Part shown: positions 37,410 through 50,291 of the stretch, one piece after another | How the letters are laid out: every line of letters begins with the position of its first letter | How positions within the stretch are numbered: the stretch's first letter is position 1 | NCBI GenBank assembly: GCA_964017155.1 | Contig: OZ024856.1 | Coordinates: forward strand, 8,507,811 to 8,571,810 | Source of the DNA: Oasisia sp. SBJ-2009 | Taxonomy: Eukaryota > Annelida > Polychaeta > Sabellida > Siboglinidae | DNA length: 64,000 nucleotides | Direction of reading: 5' to 3' | The notes under the pieces: model-generated | Databases searched by the model: none | What the model was told of the DNA's origin: nothing | Seen by the model: the letters and a program-made list of their open reading frames with translations, nothing else | Made by a program: the position numbers and the translations under genes

Positions 37410-39985
37410 GTGGCTTTGGAAATTGCGAGAAACACCCCAAAATGCGCTTACGCCAATATAAGGGTATTTTCTCTTCTGAAAAATACAACTTACCAATACA
37501 GTTCGTTAGTTTTATGGATCGTCATCGGTTCCCGGACTAGAAATCAATTACAACTTGTCGAGCTTCCAAAATGGTGCCTATATTTCGGAAATTACGCTAA
37601 TCACCCTCAAAGTTCGCTTACGCCAATGCAAAATTATTTTCACATCTGAAACCTACAATGTACCACTACTATTCGTGACCTTTGTGGATTCGCATGGTTC
37701 CCAGGGCGAAGAGTCATGTACAAGTGGTCGTGCTTCGATACGCGTACCTATTTATTCGGAAATTACGTTAAACTCCCTTAAATGCGTTCGCGCCAAATTA
37801 ACGGTATTATCTCATCGGAAAACTACATCGTAGTACGACTATATTAAGATACTTTTTTTGGATTTGTATAGTCCAGACAACGAGGAATAAAGCGCACGGG
37901 GTTGAATTTCGATACTAATAGATAGTGATTTTCGAAATTTCGATAAACACCCCAAAGTGCGCTTGCGCCAATATAAGGGTATTTTCTCTTCTGAAAAATA
38001 CAACGTACAAATACAGTTCGTTAGTTTTATGGATCGTCATCGGTTCCCGAACTAGAAATCGACTACAACTTGTCGAGCTTCCAAAATGGTGCCTATATTT
38101 CGGAAATTACGCTAATCACCCTCAAAGTGCGCTTACGCCAATGCAAAGTTATTTTCACATCTGAAACCTACAATGTACCACTACTCTTCGTGACATGTGT
38201 GGATTCGCATGATTCCCAGAACGAAGAGTCAAGTAGAAGTGGGCGTGCTTCGATACTCGTACCTATTTTTTCCGAAATTACTGTAAACTCGCTTAAATGC
38301 GTTCGCGCCAAAACAACGGTATTGTCTCATCGGAAAACTACATCGTAGTACGACTATATTAAGATACTTTTTTTGGATTTGTATAATCCAGACAACGAGG
38401 AATAAAGTGCACGGGGTTGAATTTCGATACTAATAGATAGTGATTTTCGAAATTTCGATAAACACCCCTAAGTGCGTTTGCGCCAATATAAGGGTATTTT
38501 CTCTTCTGAAAAATACAACGTACAAATACAGTTCGTTAGTTTTATGGATCGTCATCGGTTCCCGAACTAGAAATCGACTACAACTTGTCGAGCTTCCAAA
38601 ATGGTGCCTATATTTCGGAAATTACGCTAATCACCCTCAAAGTGCGCTTACGCCAATGCAAAGTTATTTTCACATCTGAAACCTACAATGTACCACTACT
38701 CTTCGTGACATGTGTGGATTCGCATGATTCCCAGAACGAAGAGTCAAGTACAAGTGGGCGTGCTTCGATACTCGTACCTATTTTTTCCGAAATTACTGTA
38801 AACTCGCTTAAATGCGTTCGCGCCAAAACAACGGTATTGTCTCATCGGAAAACTACAACGTAGTACCACTATAATTAGATACTTTTTTTGGATTTGCACA
38901 GGCCAGACAACGAGGAATAAAGTACAAGTGGTTGAATTTCGATACTAATAGATAGTGGCTTTGGAAATTGCGAGAAACACCCCAAAATGCGCTTACGCCA
39001 ATATAAGGGTATTTTCTCTTCTGAAAAATACAACTTACCAATACAGTTCGTTAGTTTTATGGATCGTCATCGGTTCCCGGACTAGAAATCAATTACAACT
39101 TGTCGAGCTTCCAAAATGGTGCCTATATTTCGGAAATTACGCTAATCACCCTCAAAGTTCGCTTACGCCAATGCAAAATTATTTTCACATCTGAAACCTA
39201 CAATGTACCACTACTATTCGTGACCTTTGTGGATTCGCATGGTTCCCAGGGCGAAGAGTCATGTACAAGTGGTCGTGCTTCGATACGCGTACCTATTTTT
39301 TCGGAAATTACGTTAAACTCCCTTAAATGCGTTCGCGCCAAATTAACGGTATTATCTCATCGGAAAACTACATCGTAGTACGACTATATTAAGATACTTT
39401 TTTTGGATTTGTATAGTCCAGGCAACGAGGAATAAAGTGCACGGGGTTGAATTTCGATACTAATAGATAGTGATTTTCGAAATTTCGATAAACACCCCTA
39501 AGTGCGCTTGCGCCAATATAAGGGTATTTTCTCTTCTGAAAAATACAACGTACAAATACAGTTCGTTAGTTTTATGGATCGTCATCGGTTCCCGAACTAG
39601 AAATCGACTACAACTTGTCGAGCTTCCAAAATGGTGCCTATATTTCGGAAATTACGCTAATCACCCTCAAAGTGCGCTTACGCCAATGCAAAGTTATTTT
39701 CACATCTGAAACCTACAATGTACCACTACTCTTCGTGACATGTGTGGATTCGCATGATTCCCAGAACGAAGAGTCAAGTACAAGTGGGCGTGCTTCGATA
39801 CTCGTACCTATTTTTTCAGAAATTACTGTAAACTCGCTTAAATGCGTTCGCGCCAAAACAACGGTATTGTCTCATCGGAAAACTACAACGTAGTACCACT
39901 ATAATTAGATACTTTTTTTTGGATTTGCACAGGCCAGACAACGAGGAATAAAGTACAAGTGGTTGAATTTCGATACTAATAGATA
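37410..39985 (+). repeat. Core 5-mer unit (2,576 bp), first copy
   Basis: Same as the 7-mer but shorter by one alpha/beta dimer (3,607 - 2,576 = 1,031). The fifth monomer (39,470) is preceded by 'caggcaacg' (variant g at 39,422), as 35,863 is. From 'cccctaag' (t at 39,499) through 'ttttttcagaaa' (cag at 39,817) it matches 36,895. It is therefore a fusion of 7-mer positions 5 and 7, with the join between 39,422 and 39,499. Confidence 0.9.
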
Positions 39986-42900
39986 GTGGCTTTGGAAATT
40001 GCGAGAAACACCCCAAAATGCGCTTACGCCAATATAAGGGTATTTTCTCTTCTGAAAAATACAACTTACCAATACAGTTCGTTAGTTTTATGGATCGTCA
40101 TCGGTTCCCGGACTAGAAATCAATTACAACTTGTCGAGCTTCCAAAATGGTGCCTATATTTCGGAAATTACGCTAATCACCCTCAAAGTTCGCTTACGCC
40201 AATGCAAAATTATTTTCACATCTGAAACCTACAATGTACCACTACTATTCGTGACCTTTGTGGATTCGCATGGTTCCCAGGGCGAAGAGTCATGTACAAG
40301 TGGTCGTGCTTCGATACGCGTACCTATTTATTCGGAAATTACGTTAAACTCCCTTAAATGCGTTCGCGCCAAATTAACGGTATTATCTCATCGGAAAACT
40401 ACATCGTAGTACGACTATATTAAGATACTTTTTTTGGATTTGTATAGTCCAGACAACGAGGAATAAAGCGCACGGGGTTGAATTTCGATACTAATAGATA
40501 GTGATTTTCGAAATTTCGATAAACACCCCAAAGTGCGCTTGCGCCAATATAAGGGTATTTTCTCTTCTGAAAAATACAACGTACAAATACAGTTCGTTAG
40601 TTTTATGGATCGTCATCGGTTCCCGAACTAGAAATCGACTACAACTTGTCGAGCTTCCAAAATGGTGCCTATATTTCGGAAATTACGCTAATCACCCTCA
40701 AAGTGCGCTTACGCCAATGCAAAGTTATTTTCACATCTGAAACCTACAATGTACCACTACTCTTCGTGACATGTGTGGATTCGCATGATTCCCAGAACGA
40801 AGAGTCAAGTAGAAGTGGGCGTGCTTCGATACTCGTACCTATTTTTTCCGAAATTACTGTAAACTCGCTTAAATGCGTTCGCGCCAAAACAACGGTATTG
40901 TCTCATCGGAAAACTACATCGTAGTACGACTATATTAAGATACTTTTTTTGGATTTGTATAATCCAGACAACGAGGAATAAAGTGCACGGGGTTGAATTT
41001 CGATACTAATAGATAGTGATTTTCGAAATTTCGATAAACACCCCTAAGTGCGTTTGCGCCAATATAAGGGTATTTTCTCTTCTGAAAAATACAACGTACA
41101 AATACAGTTCGTTAGTTTTATGGATCGTCATCGGTTCCCGAACTAGAAATCGACTACAACTTGTCGAGCTTCCAAAATGGTGCCTATATTTCGGAAATTA
41201 CGCTAATCACCCTCAAAGTGCGCTTACGCCAATGCAAAGTTATTTTCACATCTGAAACCTACAATGTACCACTACTCTTCGTGACATGTGTGGATTCGCA
41301 TGATTCCCAGAACGAAGAGTCAAGTACAAGTGGGCGTGCTTCGATACTCGTACCTATTTTTTCAGAAATTACTGTAAACTCGCTTAAATGCGTTCGCGCC
41401 AAAACAACGGTATTGTCTCATCGGAAAACTACAACGTAGTACCACTATAATTAGATACTTTTTTTGGATTTGCACAGGCCAGACAACGAGGAATAAAGTA
41501 CAAGTGGTTGAATTTCGATACTAATAGATAGTGGCTTTGGAAATTGCGAGAAACACCCCAAAATGCGCTTACGCCAATATAAGGGTATTTTCTCTTCTGA
41601 AAAATACAACTTACCAATACAGTTCGTTAGTTTTATGGATCGTCATCGGTTCCCGGACTAGAAATCAATTACAACTTGTCGAGCTTCCAAAATGGTGCCT
41701 ATATTTCGGAAATTACGCTAATCACCCTCAAAGTTCGCTTACGCCAATGCAAAATTATTTTCACATCTGAAACCTACAATGTACCACTACTATTCGTGAC
41801 CTTTGTGGATTCGCATGGTTCCCAGGGCGAAGAGTCATGTACAAGTGGTCGTGCTTCGATACGCGTACCTATTTTTTCGGAAATTACGTTAAACTCCCTT
41901 AAATGCGTTCGCGCCAAATTAACGGTATTATCTCATCGGAAAACTACATCGTAGTACGACTATATTAAGATACTTTTTTTGGATTTGTATAGTCCAGGCA
42001 ACGAGGAATAAAGTGCACGGGGTTGAATTTCGATACTAATAGATAGTGATTTTCGAAATTTCGATAAACACCCCAAAGTGCGCTTGCGCCAATATAAGGG
42101 TATTTTCTCTTCTGAAAAATACAACGTACAAATACAGTTCGTTAGTTTTATGGATCGTCATCGGTTCCCGAACTAGAAATCGACTACAACTTGTCGAGCT
42201 TCCAAAATGGTGCCTATATTTCGGAAATTACGCTAATCACCCTCAAAGTGCGCTTACGCCAATGCAAAGTTATTTTCACATCTGAAACCTACAATGTACC
42301 ACTACTCTTCGTGACATGTGTGGATTCGCATGATTCCCAGAACGAAGAGTCAAGTACAAGTGGGCGTGCTTCGATACTCGTACCTATTTTTTCCGAAATT
42401 ACTGTAAACTCGCTTAAATGCGTTCGCGCCAAAACAACGGTATTGTCTCATCGGAAAACTACAACCTAGTACCACTATAATTAGATACTTTTTTTTGGAT
42501 TTGCACAGGCCAGACAACGAGGAATAAAGTACAAGTGGTTGAATTTCGATACTAATAGATAGTGGCTTTGGAAATTGCGAGAAACACCCCAAAATGCGCT
42601 TACGCCAATATAAGGGTATTTTCTCTTCTGAAAAATACAACGTACCAATACAGTTCGTTAGTTTTATGGATCGTCATCGGTTCCCGGACTAGAAATCAAT
42701 TACAACTTGTCGAGCTTCCAAAATGGTGCCTATATTTCGGAAATTACGCTAATCACCCTCAAAGTTCGCTTACGCCAATGCAAAATTATTTTCACATCTG
42801 AAACCTACAATGTACCACTACTATTCGTGACCTTTGTGGATTCGCATGGTTCCCAGGGCGAAGAGTCAAGTACAAGTGGTCCTGCTTCGATACGCGTACC

Positions 42901-45900
42901 TATTTTTTCCGAAATTACGTTAAACTCCCTTAAATGCGTTCGCGCCAAATTAACGGTATTATCTCATTGGAAAACTACATCGTAGTACGACTATATTAAG
43001 ATACTTTTTTTGGATTTGTATAGTCCAGACAACGAGGAATAAAGTGCACGGGGTTGAATTTCGATACTAATAGATAGTGATTTTCGAAATTTCGATAAAC
43101 ACCCCTAAGTGCGCTTGCGCCAATATAAGGGTATTTTCTCTTCTGAAAAATACAACGTACAAATACAGTTCGTTAGTTTTATGGATCGTCATCGGTTCCC
43201 GAACTAGAAATCGACTACAACTTGTCGAGCTTCCAAAATGGTGCCTATATTTCGGAAATTACGCTAATCACCCTCAAAGTGCGCTTACGCCAATGCAAAG
43301 TTATTTTCACATCTGAAACCTACAATGTACCACTACTCTTCGTGACATGTGTGGATTCGCATGATTCCCAGAACGAAGAGTCAAGTACAAGTGGGCGTGC
43401 TTCGATACTCGTACCTATTTTTTCAGAAATTACTGTAAACTCGCTTAAATGCGTTCGCGCCAAAACAACGGTATTGTCTCATCGGAAAACTACAACGTAG
43501 TACCACTATAATTAGATACTTTTTTTTGGATTTGCACAGGCCAGACAACGAGGAATAAAGTACAAGTGGTTGAATTTCGATACTAATAGATAGTGGCTTT
43601 GGAAATTGCGAGAAACACCCCAAAATGCGCTTACGCCAATATAAGGGTATTTTCTCTTCTGAAAAATACAACTTACCAATACAGTTCGTTAGTTTTATGG
43701 ATCGTCATCGGTTCCCGGACTAGAAATCAATTACAACTTGTCGAGCTTCCAAAATGGTGCCTATATTTCGGAAATTACGCTAATCACCCTCAAAGTTCGC
43801 TTACGCCAATGCAAAATTATTTTCACATCTGAAACCTACAATGTACCACTACTATTCGTGACCTTTGTGGATTCGCATGGTTCCCAGGGCGAAGAGTCAT
43901 GTACAAGTGGTCGTGCTTCGATACGCGTACCTATTTATTCGGAAATTACGTTAAACTCCCTTAAATGCGTTCGCGCCAAATTAACGGTATTATCTCATCG
44001 GAAAACTACATCGTAGTACGACTATATTAAGATACTTTTTTTGGATTTGTATAGTCCAGACAACGAGGAATAAAGCGCACGGGGTTGAATTTCGATACTA
44101 ATAGATAGTGATTTTCGAAATTTCGATAAACACCCCAAAGTGCGCTTGCGCCAATATAAGGGTATTTTCTCTTCTGAAAAATACAACGTACAAATACAGT
44201 TCGTTAGTTTTATGGATCGTCATCGGTTCCCGAACTAGAAATCGACTACAACTTGTCGAGCTTCCAAAATGGTGCCTATATTTCGGAAATTACGCTAATC
44301 ACCCTCAAAGTGCGCTTACGCCAATGCAAAGTTATTTTCACATCTGAAACCTACAATGTACCACTACTCTTCGTGACATGTGTGGATTCGCATGATTCCC
44401 AGAACGAAGAGTCAAGTAGAAGTGGGCGTGCTTCGATACTCGTACCTATTTTTTCCGAAATTACTGTAAACTCGCTTAAATGCGTTCGCGCCAAAACAAC
44501 GGTATTGTCTCATCGGAAAACTACATCGTAGTACGACTATATTAAGATACTTTTTTTGGATTTGTATAATCCAGACAACGAGGAATAAAGTGCACGGGGT
44601 TGAATTTCGATACTAATAGATAGTGATTTTCGAAATTTCGATAAACACCCCTAAGTGCGTTTGCGCCAATATAAGGGTATTTTCTCTTCTGAAAAATACA
44701 ACGTACAAATACAGTTCGTTAGTTTTATGGATCGTCATCGGTTCCCGAACTAGAAATCGACTACAACTTGTCGAGCTTCCAAAATGGTGCCTATATTTCG
44801 GAAATTACGCTAATCACCCTCAAAGTGCGCTTACGCCAATGCAAAGTTATTTTCACATCTGAAACCTACAATGTACCACTACTCTTCGTGACATGTGTGG
44901 ATTCGCATGATTCCCAGAACGAAGAGTCAAGTACAAGTGGGCGTGCTTCGATACTCGTACCTATTTTTTCCGAAATTACTGTAAACTCGCTTAAATGCGT
45001 TCGCGCCAAAACAACGGTATTGTCTCATCGGAAAACTACAACGTAGTACCACTATAATTAGATACTTTTTTTGGATTTGCACAGGCCAGACAACGAGGAA
45101 TAAAGTACAAGTGGTTGAATTTCGATACTAATAGATAGTGGCTTTGGAAATTGCGAGAAACACCCCAAAATGCGCTTACGCCAATATAAGGGTATTTTCT
45201 CTTCTGAAAAATACAACTTACCAATACAGTTCGTTAGTTTTATGGATCGTCATCGGTTCCCGGACTAGAAATCAATTACAACTTGTCGAGCTTCCAAAAT
45301 GGTGCCTATATTTCGGAAATTACGCTAATCACCCTCAAAGTTCGCTTACGCCAATGCAAAATTATTTTCACATCTGAAACCTACAATGTACCACTACTAT
45401 TCGTGACCTTTGTGGATTCGCATGGTTCCCAGGGCGAAGAGTCATGTACAAGTGGTCGTGCTTCGATACGCGTACCTATTTTTTCGGAAATTACGTTAAA
45501 CTCCCTTAAATGCGTTCGCGCCAAATTAACGGTATTATCTCATCGGAAAACTACATCGTAGTACGACTATATTAAGATACTTTTTTTGGATTTGTATAGT
45601 CCAGGCAACGAGGAATAAAGTGCACGGGGTTGAATTTCGATACTAATAGATAGTGATTTTCGAAATTTCGATAAACACCCCTAAGTGCGCTTGCGCCAAT
45701 ATAAGGGTATTTTCTCTTCTGAAAAATACAACGTACAAATACAGTTCGTTAGTTTTATGGATCGTCATCGGTTCCCGAACTAGAAATCGACTACAACTTG
45801 TCGAGCTTCCAAAATGGTGCCTATATTTCGGAAATTACGCTAATCACCCTCAAAGTGCGCTTACGCCAATGCAAAGTTATTTTCACATCTGAAACCTACA

Positions 45901-46168
45901 ATGTACCACTACTCTTCGTGACATGTGTGGATTCGCATGATTCCCAGAACGAAGAGTCAAGTACAAGTGGGCGTGCTTCGATACTCGTACCTATTTTTTC
46001 AGAAATTACTGTAAACTCGCTTAAATGCGTTCGCGCCAAAACAACGGTATTGTCTCATCGGAAAACTACAACGTAGTACCACTATAATTAGATACTTTTT
46101 TTTGGATTTGCACAGGCCAGACAACGAGGAATAAAGTACAAGTGGTTGAATTTCGATACTAATAGATA
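39986..46168 (+). repeat. 12-mer higher-order repeat, copy 2 (6,183 bp)
   Basis: A 7-mer (39,986, 40,501, 41,016, 41,531, 42,046, 42,562, 43,077) and a 5-mer (43,593, 44,108, 44,623, 45,138, 45,653). The 5-mer carries the same fusion monomer as copy 1: 'caggcaacg' at 45,605, 'cccctaag' with t at 45,682 and cag at 46,000, each 6,183 bases after its partner. 'caacctag' at 42,465 is shared with copy 1 (36,282). Confidence 0.94.
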
Positions 46169-49100
46169 GTGGCTTTGGAAATTGCGAGAAACACCCCAAA
46201 ATGCGCTTACGCCAATATAAGGGTATTTTCTCTTCTGAAAAATACAACTTACCAATACAGTTCGTTAGTTTTATGGATCGTCATCGGTTCCCGGACTAGA
46301 AATCAATTACAACTTGTCGAGCTTCCAAAATGGTGCCTATATTTCGGAAATTACGCTAATCACCCTCAAAGTTCGCTTACGCCAATGCAAAATTATTTTC
46401 ACATCTGAAACCTACAATGTACCACTACTATTCGTGACCTTTGTGGATTCGCATGGTTCCCAGGGCGAAGAGTCATGTACAAGTGGTCGTGCTTCGATAC
46501 GCGTACCTATTTATTCGGAAATTACGTTAAACTCCCTTAAATGCGTTCGCGCCAAATTAACGGTATTATCTCATCGGAAAACTACATCGTAGTACGACTA
46601 TATTAAGATACTTTTTTTGGATTTGTATAGTCCAGACAACGAGGAATAAAGCGCACGGGGTTGAATTTCGATACTAATAGATAGTGATTTTCGAAATTTC
46701 GATAAACACCCCAAAGTGCGCTTGCGCCAATATAAGGGTATTTTCTCTTCTGAAAAATACAACGTACAAATACAGTTCGTTAGTTTTATGGATCGTCATC
46801 GGTTCCCGAACTAGAAATCGACTACAACTTGTCGAGCTTCCAAAATGGTGCCTATATTTCGGAAATTACGCTAATCACCCTCAAAGTGCGCTTACGCCAA
46901 TGCAAAGTTATTTTCACATCTGAAACCTACAATGTACCACTACTCTTCGTGACATGTGTGGATTCGCATGATTCCCAGAACGAAGAGTCAAGTAGAAGTG
47001 GGCGTGCTTCGATACTCGTACCTATTTTTTCCGAAATTACTGTAAACTCGCTTAAATGCGTTCGCGCCAAAACAACGGTATTGTCTCATCGGAAAACTAC
47101 ATCGTAGTACGACTATATTAAGATACTTTTTTTGGATTTGTATAATCCAGACAACGAGGAATAAAGTGCACGGGGTTGAATTTCGATACTAATAGATAGT
47201 GATTTTCGAAATTTCGATAAACACCCCTAAGTGCGTTTGCGCCAATATAAGGGTATTTTCTCTTCTGAAAAATACAACGTACAAATACAGTTCGTTAGTT
47301 TTATGGATCGTCATCGGTTCCCGAACTAGAAATCGACTACAACTTGTCGAGCTTCCAAAATGGTGCCTATATTTCGGAAATTACGCTAATCACCCTCAAA
47401 GTGCGCTTACGCCAATGCAAAGTTATTTTCACATCTGAAACCTACAATGTACCACTACTCTTCGTGACATGTGTGGATTCGCATGATTCCCAGAACGAAG
47501 AGTCAAGTACAAGTGGGCGTGCTTCGATACTCGTACCTATTTTTTCAGAAATTACTGTAAACTCGCTTAAATGCGTTCGCGCCAAAACAACGGTATTGTC
47601 TCATCGGAAAACTACAACGTAGTACCACTATAATTAGATACTTTTTTTGGATTTGCACAGGCCAGACAACGAGGAATAAAGTACAAGTGGTTGAATTTCG
47701 ATACTAATAGATAGTGGCTTTGGAAATTGCGAGAAACACCCCAAAATGCGCTTACGCCAATATAAGGGTATTTTCTCTTCTGAAAAATACAACTTACCAA
47801 TACAGTTCGTTAGTTTTATGGATCGTCATCGGTTCCCGGACTAGAAATCAATTACAACTTGTCGAGCTTCCAAAATGGTGCCTATATTTCGGAAATTACG
47901 CTAATCACCCTCAAAGTTCGCTTACGCCAATGCAAAATTATTTTCACATCTGAAACCTACAATGTACCACTACTATTCGTGACCTTTGTGGATTCGCATG
48001 GTTCCCAGGGCGAAGAGTCATGTACAAGTGGTCGTGCTTCGATACGCGTACCTATTTTTTCGGAAATTACGTTAAACTCCCTTAAATGCGTTCGCGCCAA
48101 ATGAACGGTATTATCTCATCGGAAAACTACATCGTAGTACGACTATATTAAGATACTTTTTTTGGATTTGTATAGTCCAGGCAACGAGGAATAAAGTGCA
48201 CGGGGTTGAATTTCGATACTAATAGATAGTGATTTTCGAAATTTCGATAAACACCCCAAAGTGCGCTTGCGCCAATATAAGGGTATTTTCTCTTCTGAAA
48301 AATACAACGTACAAATACAGTTCGTTAGTTTTATGGATCGTCATCGGTTCCCGAACTAGAAATCGACTACAACTTGTCGAGCTTCCAAAATGGTGCCTAT
48401 ATTTCGGAAATTACGCTAATCACCCTCAAAGTGCGCTTACGCCAATGCAAAGTTATTTTCACATCTGAAACCTACAATGTACCACTACTCTTCGTGACAT
48501 GTGTGGATTCGCATGATTCCCAGAACGAAGAGTCAAGTACAAGTGGGCGTGCTTCGATACTCGTACCTATTTTTTCCGAAATTACTGTAAACTCGCTTAA
48601 ATGCGTTCGCGCCAAAACAACGGTATTGTCTCATCGGAAAACTACAACGTAGTACCACTATAATTAGATACTTTTTTTTGGATTTGCACAGGCCAGACAA
48701 CGAGGAATAAAGTACAAGTGGTTGAATTTCGATACTAATAGATAGTGGCTTTGGAAATTGCGAGAAACACCCCAAAATGCGCTTACGCCAATATAAGGGT
48801 ATTTTCTCTTCTGAAAAATACAACGTACCAATACAGTTCGTTAGTTTTATGGATCGTCATCGGTTCCCGGACTAGAAATCAATTACAACTTGTCGAGCTT
48901 CCAAAATGGTGCCTATATTTCGGAAATTACGCTAATCACCCTCAAAGTTCGCTTACGCCAATGCAAAATTATTTTCACATCTGAAACCTACAATGTACCA
49001 CTACTATTCGTGACCTTTGTGGATTCGCATGGTTCCCAGGGCGAAGAGTCAAGTACAAGTGGTCCTGCTTCGATACGCGTACCTATTTTTTCCGAAATTA

Positions 49101-49259
49101 CGTTAAACTCCCTTAAATGCGTTCGCGCCAAATTAACGGTATTATCTCATTGGAAAACTACATCGTAGTACGACTATATTAAGATACTTTTTTTGGATTT
49201 GTATAGTCCAGACAACGAGGAATAAAGTGCACGGGGTTGAATTTCGATACTAATAGATA
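46169..49259 (+). repeat. 12-mer higher-order repeat, copy 3, truncated
   Basis: Monomers 46,169, 46,684, 47,199, 47,714, 48,229 and 48,745 match the first six of copy 2 at an offset of 6,183 bp. At the seventh position (49,260) the match ends: instead of a beta with 'cccctaag' there is a beta with 'ctttagcc' and 'gtggctat'. It shares 'ttttttcagaaa' at 47,546 with copy 2 (41,363) and lacks 'caacctag'. A private t-to-g change gives 'caaatgaacgg' near 48,104. Confidence 0.9.
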
Positions 49260-50291
49260 GTGATTTTCGAAATTTCGATAAACACCCCAAAGTGCGCTTT
49301 AGCCAATATAAGGGTATTTTCTCTTCTGAAAAATACAACGTACAAATACAGTTCGTTAGTTTTATGGATCGTCATCGGTTCCCGAACTAGAAATCGACTA
49401 CAACTTGTCGAGCTTCCAAAATGGTGGCTATATTTCGGAAATTACGCTAATCACCCTCAAAGTGCGCTTACGCCAATGCAAAGTTATTTTCACATCTGAA
49501 ACCTACAATGTACCACTACTCTTCGTGACATGTGTGGATTCGCATGATTCCCAGAACGAAGAGTCAAGTACAAGTGGGCGTGCTTCGATACTCGTACCTA
49601 TTTTTTCGGAAATTACTGTAAACTCGCTTAAATGCGTTCGCGCGAAATTAACGGTATTATCTCATCGGAAAACTACATCGTAGTACGACTATATTAAGAT
49701 ACTTTTTTTGGATTTGTATAGTCCAGGCAACGAGGAATAAAGTGCACGGGGTTGAATTTCGATACTAATAGATAGTGATTTTCGAAATTTCGATAAACAC
49801 CCCAAAGTGCGCTTGCGCCAATATAAGGGTATTTTCTCTTCTGAAAAATACAACGTACAAATACAGTTCGTTAGTTTTATGGATCGTCATCGGTTCCCGA
49901 ACTAGAAATCGACTACAAATTGTCGAGCTTCCAAAATGGTGCCTATATTTCGGAAATTACGCTAATCACCCTCAAAGTGCGTTTACGCCAATGCAAAGTT
50001 ATTTTCACATCTGAAACCTACAATGTACCACTACTCTTCGTGACATGTGTGGATTCGCATGATTCCCAGAACGAAGAGTCAAGTACAAGTGGGCGTGCTT
50101 CGATACTCGTACCTATTTTTTTCGGAAATTACTGTAAACTCGCTTAAATGCGTTCGCGCCAAAATAACGGTATTGTCTCATCGGAAAACTTCAAAGTAGT
50201 ACCACTATAATTATATAGTTTTTTTTGGATTTGCATAGGCCAGACAACAAGGAATAAAGTACAAGTGGTTGAATTTCGATACTAATAGATA
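49260..50291 (+). repeat. Two beta monomers at the core's right boundary
   Basis: Beta 49,260 carries 'ctttagcc' and 'aatggtggctat', as do 27,105 and 28,650, but without their one-base deletion. Its tail switches to C2 inside 'gcgttcgcgcgaaatt', a switch point not used elsewhere. Beta 49,775 has 'ctacaaattgtcgag', 'gtgcgtttacg' and a 'gaaaacttcaaag' tail. From here rightward the tails with 'gcataggccagacaacaagg', last seen at about 21,385, return. Confidence 0.85.

Larger units (their letters stand above)
33803..39985 (+). repeat. 12-mer higher-order repeat, copy 1 (6,183 bp)
   Basis: Made of a 7-mer (33,803-37,409: starts 33,803, 34,318, 34,833, 35,348, 35,863, 36,382, 36,895) and a 5-mer (37,410-39,985: starts 37,410, 37,925, 38,440, 38,955, 39,470). 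The marker a in 'cctatttattc' falls at 34,147 and 37,754, and the marker t in 'agtagaag' at 34,627 and 38,234. All recur exactly 6,183 bases later. The copy contains the indel-rich patch at 35,727-36,964, whose insertions and deletions nearly cancel in length. Confidence 0.93.
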
